Below the pieces are notes generated by a model, which had not been told where the DNA came from, did not search any database, and saw only the letters and a program-made list of their open reading frames with translations. The translations under genes and the position numbers were made by a program. From contig NZ_AP017558.1 of NCBI RefSeq assembly GCF_002355635.1, positions 682,001 through 746,000 of the forward strand: a DNA stretch of 64,000 bases, given 5' to 3'. Of the stretch, positions 1-8,188 are shown in pieces (the stretch's first letter is position 1; each line of letters opens with the position of its first letter). This DNA comes from Halopenitus persicus (lineage in GTDB: Archaea; Halobacteriota; Halobacteria; Halobacteriales; Haloferacaceae).

Positions 1-2474
1 TCCCGAAGGCCCTCTCGGGGTACGGCTACACGCTCCGGTTTATGCAGGGGGATCGGACGGGCGGGGATGGGACGGGACCGGCCGGTGAAAGCGCGGTTGG
101 ACCGGGCGACGAAAGCGCAGCGGGGCCGGCGGGCAGTGGGAGTGCTCCCGGAGTCACGGCCGGCCGGTCGACCGACCCGACGCTCGAGCGCCTCGCGATC
201 GGCGGCTTCCTCGCGATGCTCGTGATGCCGTGGTACGTCCTCTCCCTGTATCCCAGCTATCTCGGGATCGAGACGAACGTGTTGGCGATCGACACGACCA
301 CGCCAGTGGGGCGATACCTGCCGCTGGCGTTCATCGCGCTGGTGACGACGGTACTGGTGGCCACCACCGGCGCGCCGATCCTTCGAGGGGCGTACGTGAG
401 CCTCCGAGCGAGACGGCCCAACATGGACCTTCTCGTCGCCGTGGCCGCCCTGTCGGCGTACGCCTACAGCACCCTCGCGCTCGCGACCGGGAGCACGCAC
501 CTCTATTACGACGTCACGGTGGCGGTCGTGATGGTCGTCTCGCTGGGCCGCTACTACGAGGGCCGGGTTCGATCCCGGGCGACCGACCTGTTGGAGACGG
601 TCACGGCTGCTCGGGTCGAGTCGGCGACGCGAATCACCGACGCCGGCCGAGAGACGGTCCCGATCGGGGCTCTCGAGCCCGGCGACCGGATCCGGGTCGC
701 GCCGGGCGAGCGCGTCCCCGTCGACGGGACCGTGATCGAGGGGATCGCCGACGTCGACGAGTCCGTGATCACCGGCGAGTCGCTGCCGATTCGGGCGGAA
801 CCGGGCGAGACGGTGGTCGGCGGCGCGAGGGTGCTCGGCGACGTCGGCCACGGCGATGGGGTGGAGGGCGAAACGGACGATGAAGCCGAGAGCGGCGCCG
901 ACAGTGCAGCCGAGAGCGGCGCCGACAGTGCAGCCGAGAGCGGCGCCGACAGTGCAGTCGAGGGAGACGCCGGCAGTGCAGCCGAGGGCGGCGCGATCGA
1001 GGTCCGGGTCGGCGAGGACGCCGAGAGCACGGCCGACCGCCTGGCCGCCGCGCTGTGGGAGGTCCAGACGACCACGCCGGGGATCCAGCGGTTCGTCGAC
1101 GCGCTCGCGACCGTCTTCGTGCCGGTGGTGTTGACGCTCGGGCTGGCGGTCGCCGCGTGGCAGCTCGTGGCTGGCGAGACGGTCGCCGCGGCGATGCTCG
1201 CCGGATTGACCGTGCTCGTCGTCTCCTGTCCGTGCGCGATGGGACTGGCCACTCCGCTCGCGGTCTCCGGCGGGCTGCGGGACGCCATCGCGCGCGGCGT
1301 CGTCGTCACTGACGGCTCCGTCTTCGAGTCCGCCCGGGAGGCCGAGACGATCGTCTTCGACAAGACCGGCACCCTCACTGCCGGGGAAATGCGAGTGAGC
1401 GCGGTCCACGGCGACGACCGGACGCTCGCCCGCGCCGCCGCGGTCGAGCGCCGCGCCGACCATCCGGTCGCCGACGCGATCCACGAGGCGGCCGCAGCCA
1501 GGCCCGACGGCGGCGAGGGGGGCGGTGTGGTCAAGGGAACGGCTCCCGGCGATCCGGCCATCTCGACGGACTCGACCGCATCGGGAGGCGACGGTCCCTC
1601 CGTCGAATCGTTCACCCACCATCCGGGGATGGGCGTCTCGGGAACGCTCGTCGACGACGACCGTGACGACCGTGGCGATCGGACCGAGCCGCCGGAACCG
1701 GAATCGGGATCGAGATCGGTAGCATCCGACGCGGCCGGCGATCGCGTGGTCGTCGGGACGCCCGACCTCGTCGAGCGCGAGTGTGGGCCGCTGCCGGCCG
1801 AGCTCGCCGAGCGCGTCGCCGCCGCCACGGACGACGGCGCGCTGCCGATCGCGGTCGGCTGGGACGGCGCGGCCCGCGGCGTGATCGTCGTGGCGGACCG
1901 CGATCGGGCGGGCTGGACGGCAACGCTGGAGGCGGTCGCCGACCGCGAAGTGGTGATTCTCACCGGCGACGACGGACCCCGCGCCCACCGGTTCCGGAGC
2001 CACCCGGCGGTCGACGAGGTCTTCGCCGGCGTCCCGCCGGACGGAAAGCTCGAGGCGGTTCGGGGATTCACGGCGACCGGCACGACGGTGATGGTGGGCG
2101 ACGGAACCAACGACGCGCCGGCGCTGGCGGCGGCGGACCTGGGGATCGCGATGGGCGACGGGACGGCCCGCGCCGTCGAGGCCGCGGACGTGGTGATCAC
2201 CGGCGAGGACCTCCGGACGGTCGAGACCGTCTTCGAGCTCGCGGCCGGGACGCGGCGGCGCATTCGCGAGAACGTGGCCTGGGCGCTCTGTTATAACGCG
2301 GTAGCCATCCCGCTGGCGGTCTCGGGGGCGCTCAACCCGTTCTTCGCCGCCCTGGCGATGGCCGCCAGCAGCGCCATCGTGGTGACGAACTCGACGCGTC
2401 CGGTGCTCGAGGACGATCCGGTGCTCGAGGACGATCCGGTTCTCGACGACGACTCGGAGTTCGAAGCGTCCTGA
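1..2474 (+). CDS. Copper-type P1B ATPase, 5' end cut by window edge
   Basis: Membrane pump that uses ATP to move a soft metal ion, most likely copper, across the cytoplasmic membrane. The frame is open from base 3, before the first ATG at 42, and the residues there (ALSGYGYTLR) look like the end of an N-terminal metal-binding domain, so the true start lies outside the window. Visible in order: membrane helices, actuator loop with TGES near base 770, CPC metal-binding motif at about 1227-1235, phosphorylation motif DKTGTLT from 1359, HP motif near 1460, and GDGTNDAP near 2098. Two acidic, low-complexity inserts interrupt the cytoplasmic domains (about 860-1000 and 1500-1720), and the C-terminus repeats VLEDDP. 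The following uspA is convergent. Family is certain; copper versus silver or zinc, and direction of transport, are inferred. Confidence 0.93.
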   Translation, partial: PKALSGYGYTLRFMQGDRTGGDGTGPAGESAVGPGDESAAGPAGSGSAPGVTAGRSTDPTLERLAIGGFLAMLVMPWYVLSLYPSYLGIETNVLAIDTTTPVGRYLPLAFIALVTTVLVATTGAPILRGAYVSLRARRPNMDLLVAVAALSAYAYSTLALATGSTHLYYDVTVAVVMVVSLGRYYEGRVRSRATDLLETVTAARVESATRITDAGRETVPIGALEPGDRIRVAPGERVPVDGTVIEGIADVDESVITGESLPIRAEPGETVVGGARVLGDVGHGDGVEGETDDEAESGADSAAESGADSAAESGADSAVEGDAGSAAEGGAIEVRVGEDAESTADRLAAALWEVQTTTPGIQRFVDALATVFVPVVLTLGLAVAAWQLVAGETVAAAMLAGLTVLVVSCPCAMGLATPLAVSGGLRDAIARGVVVTDGSVFESAREAETIVFDKTGTLTAGEMRVSAVHGDDRTLARAAAVERRADHPVADAIHEAAAARPDGGEGGGVVKGTAPGDPAISTDSTASGGDGPSVESFTHHPGMGVSGTLVDDDRDDRGDRTEPPEPESGSRSVASDAAGDRVVVGTPDLVERECGPLPAELAERVAAATDDGALPIAVGWDGAARGVIVVADRDRAGWTATLEAVADREVVILTGDDGPRAHRFRSHPAVDEVFAGVPPDGKLEAVRGFTATGTTVMVGDGTNDAPALAAADLGIAMGDGTARAVEAADVVITGEDLRTVETVFELAAGTRRRIRENVAWALCYNAVAIPLAVSGALNPFFAALAMAASSAIVVTNSTRPVLEDDPVLEDDPVLDDDSEFEAS
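885..980. repeat. 24-bp tandem repeat inside the P-type ATPase gene
   Basis: Three perfect copies of GCCGAGAGCGGCGCCGACAG plus TGCA lie at 885-908, 909-932 and 933-956, followed by one degenerate copy at 957-980. The unit is a multiple of three, so each copy adds eight residues (AESGADSA) to an acidic loop just after the TGES actuator motif. Copy number could vary by slippage without breaking the frame. Confidence 0.95.
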
Positions 2475-2513
2475 TCGGCGCTCGGAACGCGCCAGGGTCC
2501 GGGCGGCGGTGAC

Positions 2514-2942
2514 TTATTCCTCGATTCGAACGGTCAACACCGGCACCGGGGACTGCTTGACGACGCGCTGGGAGACGCTGCCGACGATGTTCCGCTCGTA
2601 GTTGTCGCCGCTGGTTCCCATCACGACGAGATCGATCCCGGCCTCCTCGACGTACTCGATGATCGCCGGCGAGGGGTCCCCGACGTCGACCGCCGAGGTC
2701 GTCGGGATCCCTCGGTCGGCCGCGGCGTCCACGGCGGCGTCGACCGCGGCACGCGCCTGCGCCTCGAGGTCGCTCCGGACCTCGTCGATGCGGTCGTCGT
2801 CGAGGGTCAGAAAGGAGCGGTCGTCGACGACGGACAGCACGTGCAGCGTCGCGTCCCGGGTTTCGGCCATGTCGAGGGCGTACTCGAGCACCGCGTCCGT
2901 CCGCTCGGTGCCGTCGGTCGGGAACAGGATGTGATCGAACAT
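2514..2942 (-). CDS. Universal stress protein (UspA family)
   Basis: Small cytosolic nucleotide-binding protein of 142 residues, the usual single-domain size. The start is set at MFDHILFPTDGT, which matches the first strand of the family; an upstream in-frame ATG at 3041 would add 33 residues unlike any Usp. The C-terminal ATP loop reads MGTSGDNYERNIVGS, which has eight rather than nine residues between the second Gly and the Gly-Ser. The strand PVPVLTV closes the domain. It is convergent with the metal ATPase; a role in stress survival is known for the family but no specific partner is visible here. Confidence 0.9.
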   Translation of the reverse strand: MFDHILFPTDGTERTDAVLEYALDMAETRDATLHVLSVVDDRSFLTLDDDRIDEVRSDLEAQARAAVDAAVDAAADRGIPTTSAVDVGDPSPAIIEYVEEAGIDLVVMGTSGDNYERNIVGSVSQRVVKQSPVPVLTVRIEE

Positions 2943-3192
2943 CAACGGGCGAATCGAGGCTCGTCGGCTATTTAAGTTCGCCGTGCTCGGCCGGGCGGAA
3001 CGCGGCGGTCGGTTGACGCTGGTCGTCACCGATGGCCGCATCGAACACGTGTGCTACCCGATCTTCCCTCGGGTGAGCACGCGGCTGACGGTCCCGAATG
3101 GGTGAGGGAAAATCCCCGGTGGATGGAACGACACGTCGTGTGCCGCCAGCCATCCCGTTCCATCGTCCGAGCTTTCGTACCGTCTCGGTATG

Positions 3193-3513
3193 TTAGACGG
3201 GCGGGTCCGCGTCGTCACCGAACCCGCTCCCGTACGACTCGACGACTTCCGTAACGATGACTTCGTATGCATCGTACCACTCCGTCCACCGCCGTTTCGC
3301 ACGTTCGTGGTCGGAGTCCGCCCCGAACGTCTCAAGCGCATCCAGCGACTCCCAGTAGTACACGACGAGAACCTCCTCGCTCTCCGGCGCATACCACGTC
3401 CGCTTGCCCAGATATCCCTCCGTCTCCTCGGCAGCAGCCTGTATCGCGTCGTTCAACTCGTGGAACTCCGCGTCATACTCCCCCGGATCGAGGCGGAACG
3501 TAACCAGATACAT
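3193..3513 (-). CDS. Antibiotic biosynthesis monooxygenase (ABM)-like protein
   Basis: A 106-residue protein with the ferredoxin-like ABM fold pattern: N-terminal strand MYLVTFRLDPG, an amphipathic helix, the segment GYLGKRTWYAPESEEVLVVYYWES and a second helix rich in acidic residues. These proteins dimerise and act as cofactor-free monooxygenases or heme-degrading or stress proteins, and many are uncharacterised. The start is the ATG of MYLVTF, with no sensible upstream alternative. It stands alone; the neighbour on the other strand is a broken regulator gene. Substrate unknown. Confidence 0.7.
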   Translation of the reverse strand: MYLVTFRLDPGEYDAEFHELNDAIQAAAEETEGYLGKRTWYAPESEEVLVVYYWESLDALETFGADSDHERAKRRWTEWYDAYEVIVTEVVESYGSGFGDDADPPV

Positions 3514-3556
3514 CAGTGCCGGAACTCACGCTTTCGCGGCCAAAATATCCGTTTCC

Positions 3557-3973
3557 GTGAACCGATTCAAGTCGCTTCTCAGGCAGGCGAACGAGGTCCG
3601 CTATCTTCGGCCGGAGGTTGCCTTGATGGAGCCCTGCTTCGACGTGCTCCTCTCGTTGGTTGACGCCAGTGTCGACGTAACGTTGGTCGACCGGCCGAGT
3701 TGTCACGCATACTTCATCACGACGTATCCCGAGCGCAGTTTAGAGCTGGAGAAACGGGACAATTTCACGGTTCTTGAGCATGACGAACTCCCCCAATGCG
3801 GAATCGGCCTGCTGGAAACCCGAGTTACCATCAGCTGTTACGGGCAGGACAGTGGGTCAGTCCAAGCAGTGATCGACACCGACGTTCCGGCCATCCGCGA
3901 GTGGGCAGAATCGATGTATGCGTCCTTCGAGATCGATGCGCGACCGGTCAACCGCGAAGCCTATCTCGAGTGA
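3557..3973 (+). pseudogene. Remnant of a FilR1-type (winged-helix) transcriptional regulator
   Basis: The reading frame from about 3557 gives the middle and end of the ligand-sensing domain found in haloarchaeal and methanogen regulators of the FilR1/DUF1724 kind: an internal segment about a position like VDVTLVDRP, then the characteristic GLLETRVTISCYG, then DTDVPAIREWAESMYASF near the C-terminus. The N-terminal winged helix-turn-helix that should precede it is absent, because the upstream DNA is the oppositely oriented monooxygenase-like gene. An ATG at 3626 could start a truncated protein, but it would lack DNA binding. I therefore call it a 5'-truncated pseudogene. Confidence 0.6.
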
Positions 3974-4195
3974 CGTTCCCAGTCGCGTGAGTACGGTATC
4001 CATCCGGTTGCTCAGTGTCTCCTCGTCTACGTCGCAGGACGGGCTGGTTTGCCATCGATTTCTCGGCAGCGTTCAATGAGCACCTGTTGCCGCGTGTGCA
4101 GTCGCTGAAAGAATGGCAGGGTCTGCCGAAACGGCACGAAATAGCTACATCGTCTCAGGGGTCGTTGTGTCGCTTGTCGGAGGGACAACGAAACA

Positions 4196-4801
4196 ATGAC
4201 TGACGACCGGCAAACCATGCACGGGATCGACCTCGAAACGCTCGAAGGATTCGCCGAACACGCAGCCGAGAACCCCGAAGCCGTCCAGTTTGGCCTCGAA
4301 GCGTCCGCGACCTACGAGGGGACGGCGGCTCACAGCCTGGCAAAGATCGATAGCTACGACCTCGGCGGCGAGACCATCGCTCGCGAGACGCGTGAATACA
4401 CCGTTCCGTACGGCGCCTGGAAGGAGGTGCTGGATGCTGGTGGGTGGGTCGGCGCGACCGATCGACTCGAACCCATCGAAGCAGCACTGTCCGCGCTCGC
4501 CGCCTACATCAATGTCGGCATCTCGATCAACGCCGCCGCGAACGGCGTCGACATCGACCGTCTTCGGACGCGCGTCAGGACGGATTTCGATCCAGCGGTT
4601 CTCTTTAGTCTCGCTGAGCTCAAGGAGGCCGACTCGGTGTACGGGAATCTGACCGTGGAGGTCGACATCGATGGGGAGGACATCGACGACGACCTGATCG
4701 ATGAGTGGGCGCGACGAGCGCCCGTCTACACGCTGCTATCACTCGCTCAAGACATCCAGCTAAGCATCAAAACCCCCGCCGAAGCGACGGAAGACGACTG
4801 A
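4196..4801 (+). CDS. OsmC/Ohr-family protein lacking both catalytic cysteines
   Basis: Cytosolic protein of 201 residues whose centre (GATDRLEPIEAALSALAAYI) is the hallmark helix of OsmC-like proteins. Classical members reduce organic hydroperoxides with two cysteines, one in an AAC-type position of this helix and one in a CPV-type position near the end. Here the first is Tyr (LSALAAYINV) and the second is Ala (RRAPVYTLL), and the whole protein contains no cysteine. Peroxidase chemistry is therefore unlikely; a binding or structural role is inferred. The gene is 13 nt upstream of a methyltransferase on the same strand and is probably co-transcribed with it. Confidence 0.8.
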   Translation: MTDDRQTMHGIDLETLEGFAEHAAENPEAVQFGLEASATYEGTAAHSLAKIDSYDLGGETIARETREYTVPYGAWKEVLDAGGWVGATDRLEPIEAALSALAAYINVGISINAAANGVDIDRLRTRVRTDFDPAVLFSLAELKEADSVYGNLTVEVDIDGEDIDDDLIDEWARRAPVYTLLSLAQDIQLSIKTPAEATEDD

Positions 4802-4814
4802 TCGGTGAACGACA

Positions 4815-5900
4815 ATGAATGAATCAGTAGACATAGACGGACCCGAACCGATAAACGAGGAGAAACTAAGCGAACTCGTAGAGACGTCCCTCGTCGATCT
4901 CGGTGCGACGGTTCACGCCGCACTGGCCGTCATCGGTGACGAGCTCGGACTGTACGAGACGCTTGATGACGAGGGGCCGCTCACGTCATCCGAACTCGCT
5001 GAAAAAACCGAAACCGTCGAGCGGTACGTTCGTGAGTGGTTGCGCTCGCAGGCCGCGGGCGGGTACGTGACCTACGACGCTGAGACTGACCGATACTACC
5101 TCACCCCGGAGCAGGCGCACATCTTGGCCAACGAGGAGAGCCCCGTGTTTATGCCCGGTGCGTTCCAGCTGGTCGGGTCAGTGGCAAAGATCGGTCCCGA
5201 ACTCCAGGAGGCTTTCCGAACGGGCGAAGGCATCGGCTGGCACGAACATGACGAGGACGTGTTCCACGGGACGGAACGTTTCTTCGGGCCGTCCTACGGG
5301 GCGTTCCTGCTCGACTGGATCGGCGCGCTCGATGGCGTCGACGCCAGGCTGAAATCGGGGGGCCGGATCGTCGACGTGGGATGTGGTCACGGTGCGCCGA
5401 CGATCCGCATAGCCGAAGCGTACCCCAACTCGACGGTCGTCGGCATCGACTACCATAAGGAATCGATCGAGGTAGCACGCGAGCGGGCGGAAACAGCGGG
5501 TGTGGCCGACCGCGTTCGCTTCGAAGTGGCGACCGCGAGGGAGTACACCGGCTCCGACTACGACCTCGTGACGATGTTCAACTGCTACCACGACATGGGC
5601 GATCCAGTCGGGGTGGCCGCTCACGTTCGAGAGACGCTCAGTGAGAACGGTGCGTGGATGATCGTCGAACCGTATGCCGATGACCGGGTCGAAAACAATC
5701 TTACCCCATTTGGTCGCCTTGGATACGCCATTTCGACGCTTGCCTGTACGCCAAATTCGCTCAGTCAAGACGTCGGGTACGGGCTCGGCGCGCAGGCGTG
5801 CGAGGACCGAACGCGAGAGGTCGTCACCGGAGGCGGGTTCACGCGTTTCCGCCGGGCGGCCGAGACGCCGACCAGTCTGGTCTTCGAAGCAAAACTCTGA
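4815..5900 (+). CDS. SAM-dependent methyltransferase with N-terminal winged helix (Rv2258c-like)
   Basis: Two-domain protein of 361 residues. Residues about 30-100 form a winged-helix dimerisation domain (SSELAEKTETVERYVREWL, then a YYLTPEQA wing), as in Rv2258c-type and plant O-methyltransferase-like proteins. The class I methyltransferase domain follows, with motif I VDVGCGHGAP near residue 185, the acidic ribose-binding loop VVGIDYH, and the post-motif segment FNCYHDMGDP. The substrate is unknown, and sequence cannot separate small-molecule from protein methylation. It sits 13 nt behind the cysteine-free OsmC gene, so the two may act together. Confidence 0.85.
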   Translation: MNESVDIDGPEPINEEKLSELVETSLVDLGATVHAALAVIGDELGLYETLDDEGPLTSSELAEKTETVERYVREWLRSQAAGGYVTYDAETDRYYLTPEQAHILANEESPVFMPGAFQLVGSVAKIGPELQEAFRTGEGIGWHEHDEDVFHGTERFFGPSYGAFLLDWIGALDGVDARLKSGGRIVDVGCGHGAPTIRIAEAYPNSTVVGIDYHKESIEVARERAETAGVADRVRFEVATAREYTGSDYDLVTMFNCYHDMGDPVGVAAHVRETLSENGAWMIVEPYADDRVENNLTPFGRLGYAISTLACTPNSLSQDVGYGLGAQACEDRTREVVTGGGFTRFRRAAETPTSLVFEAKL

Positions 5901-5947
5901 TTTCTTGTCTGAGCGATTTTTCCGTTCGACGCTCGCCGGTCGCCTAA

Positions 5948-7153
5948 TCAGTTCTCCTCCGGCATCCAAACCGTGAGAGCGATGACGACTGCCATAATTA
6001 CGGCTAAGACGACGTATCCCTCGTCGAAGTATCCGTGATCGCCGACCACTCCGAAGAGAACTGGACCGCCGGCAGCGAGCGATGCCGTGAGCGTTCGGAT
6101 CACGCCGAGTCCCGCTCCTTGCCGCTCGTCGGAGAACGAATCCGCGAGGAACGACTGTGTAACCGCTCCGGTTCCAAGCATCGTGCTTATGAGAGCGGTG
6201 ATGCCACCGAGGAGCCAGACGCCGTTCAGTGCGGGCAGGAGCAGGAAGCCCGCTGCTGCTGGCGTGAGAATGCCGATCAGTGATCGTCGCATACCGATCC
6301 GGTCGTAGGCCACACCGGCCACGGGCTTCACGACCACGCCAACGGCGAAAAAGAACCCGAATAGAACGCCCGCCAACTGTGAGGACAGCCCCTTTACAGT
6401 GGTGAGGTAGGTCGGATAGAACGCGGTGAACGACTGCCAGATGAACATATAGAGAAACAAGATGACGGTCATGAATCCCATTGCCGGGTTACGAAGCTCC
6501 GTCACAACGTGTAGCGTCTCCCGGATCGATCGCGTCTTGGTTGCCCCTTCAGCCGAGACGTCGCTGGAAGACGTTGCAAGGACACTGAGTCCGGCGAGAA
6601 CGAGGAGTGGCGCGACGAAACCCAGCCCGATCTGCCAAGCGATGACCGCGGCGAAGGCGCCCGCAATCGGCGGAAGAACGGTCTGTCCAATATCCCCCGT
6701 TGCCATCGTCACGCCGAGGGCGCTTCCAAGTCGTTCGGAGTAGAGCTCGGAGAGGAGCGTGATTCTGGCGATCGGGTACAGAGAATGGCCGAGCCCCCAG
6801 ATTGCCGTTGCGAAAAACAAGATAACCGGCGACGAGGACGTGACGACGAGTCCAAGTGCAGCCGCAACGACGACCGTACTCACTGTCATCAGCGCTCGCT
6901 CGTCGTACCGGTCCGCAAGGATGCCTCCCGGCAACTGGCCGATGGCAGCAAAGAACCAGAGAACGGTCACTAACAGGCCGGCGATCGTCAGACTCAGATC
7001 ATAATCAGCCTGGAGGTAGGGGATGATGACGGGATACACCATACGACCCCCGTTTAGCAACCCCCATCCAGTAGCGATTGCAACGAGCGATATCCCTTTT
7101 CCGTCGCCCCACAGCGCTGTCACTTCCTTGCGAAAGACGGCAGCAAATTCCAT
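5948..7153 (-). CDS. Major facilitator superfamily transporter
   Basis: Integral membrane protein of about 401 residues with twelve predicted hydrophobic segments. The loop between helices 2 and 3 has the MFS signature GGILADRYDERALM, and a related GVAYDRIGMRRS appears after helix 8. I start it at MEFAAVF (7153), because the ATG nine codons upstream gives a non-helical extension MGGVLLYHP. Similar haloarchaeal proteins are annotated only as MFS transporters; the substrate is unknown. It is convergent with the methyltransferase gene and not obviously in an operon. Confidence 0.85.
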   Translation of the reverse strand: MEFAAVFRKEVTALWGDGKGISLVAIATGWGLLNGGRMVYPVIIPYLQADYDLSLTIAGLLVTVLWFFAAIGQLPGGILADRYDERALMTVSTVVVAAALGLVVTSSSPVILFFATAIWGLGHSLYPIARITLLSELYSERLGSALGVTMATGDIGQTVLPPIAGAFAAVIAWQIGLGFVAPLLVLAGLSVLATSSSDVSAEGATKTRSIRETLHVVTELRNPAMGFMTVILFLYMFIWQSFTAFYPTYLTTVKGLSSQLAGVLFGFFFAVGVVVKPVAGVAYDRIGMRRSLIGILTPAAAGFLLLPALNGVWLLGGITALISTMLGTGAVTQSFLADSFSDERQGAGLGVIRTLTASLAAGGPVLFGVVGDHGYFDEGYVVLAVIMAVVIALTVWMPEEN

Positions 7154-7319
7154 TGGGTGATATAGCAATACTCCGCCCAATGGCCATAGTTGCTAGCTTT
7201 AGTCCCTCAATTACCGGTTCCACTCGACTGAACGCCGCAGTACGATGCCCCCACCGTATTGAGCGGCATGTCGAGGGTTTCAACGGATTCCGAATAACAC
7301 CGCCGTCCCAGTGAAACCC

Positions 7320-8012
7320 TCAGACGGTGCGCACGAACCGGCGCAGGGTGTCGCCGTTGGCGTCACGGAGCTCGATCTCGAACTGCGCGCCGGACGGGCC
7401 GTCCGAGAGAGCATCGCGGGATGCCGAGACCGCGTACGGCGGTTCATCGCTCCGGTCGAGCACCTCCCCGCCGGAGGTGAGCACGACGTGGTCGACGCCC
7501 GTGCTCGTCTCGACCTCGCAGCTGACGGCCTCGGCGCCGGTCTCACAGGTCAGCTCCGCGGTCACGTCCCCGCCCGCGTCGGCACCGAAGCCGGACGAGA
7601 AGTCGAGCAGCATCACGCCCGGCGCGAGCGTTCCCACGACCGCGACGATCACGAGGAACGTCCCGAAGTTGATCTTCGACCCGTGACGGGCGAAGCGCCG
7701 GACGAGAGGGCGCTGAGCGGTCCGCCGTAACCGGATCACGGTCGGGACGACGAGCAGGTGAGTCAACGGCCCCCACGCAAGGAGGACGAAACCGTACGCC
7801 ATCGCGTACTGCAGAGCGGTCGCATCGGGCCAGTAGGCCAACAGGACGTTGCCGCCCATCCACAGGAAGAACCCGAGGAAGACGAGCGCGCCGCTTTTGA
7901 GCCAGCGCCACACCGGCGTGTTGGCGTAGTAGACGCTCAGGAGGTCACGCCATGCCTGGCGAACGATACCGCCGAGCTGCATCGGGAGATGGATGCGTGA
8001 GGTGTCGGTCAT
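7320..8012 (-). CDS. Haloarchaeal membrane protein downstream of the oxidase-type operon
   Basis: Protein of 230 residues that I do not recognise. The first half has about four hydrophobic segments (for example ALVFLGFFLWMGGNVLLAYW and FGTFLVIVAVVGTLAPGVML) separated by basic, inward-facing loops such as RLRRTAQRPLVRRFARHG. After about residue 140 it continues as a soluble, acidic domain with two cysteines (CETGAEAVSC) that could form a disulfide outside the cell. It lies 176 nt after the heme-copper subunit I gene on the same strand, so an accessory role in assembly is possible but unproven. Confidence 0.65.
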   Translation of the reverse strand: MTDTSRIHLPMQLGGIVRQAWRDLLSVYYANTPVWRWLKSGALVFLGFFLWMGGNVLLAYWPDATALQYAMAYGFVLLAWGPLTHLLVVPTVIRLRRTAQRPLVRRFARHGSKINFGTFLVIVAVVGTLAPGVMLLDFSSGFGADAGGDVTAELTCETGAEAVSCEVETSTGVDHVVLTSGGEVLDRSDEPPYAVSASRDALSDGPSGAQFEIELRDANGDTLRRFVRTV

Positions 8013-8188
8013 TCGTTGGGGTCGTGCGGTCGGGGGGTCAGTCCGTCGGTCATTCGTTGGGGTCGTGCGGTCGTGGGGGCATTCATAGGAGCCGCGCGGT
8101 CGTTGGATCGTTTATCAGGGGCGTTCGGATAGTGGGCCAGTGGTGAAGATCCCGGCAACCCCGGCGGGGACCGGGCGTCGACCGGCGC

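Noticed and set aside
554-2263. A 569-codon minus-strand frame across the metal ATPase
   Set aside because: Ser/Thr/Pro/Arg-rich product without motifs, lying antisense to a P-type ATPase with every catalytic motif intact. Long antisense frames are normal in very GC-rich genes.
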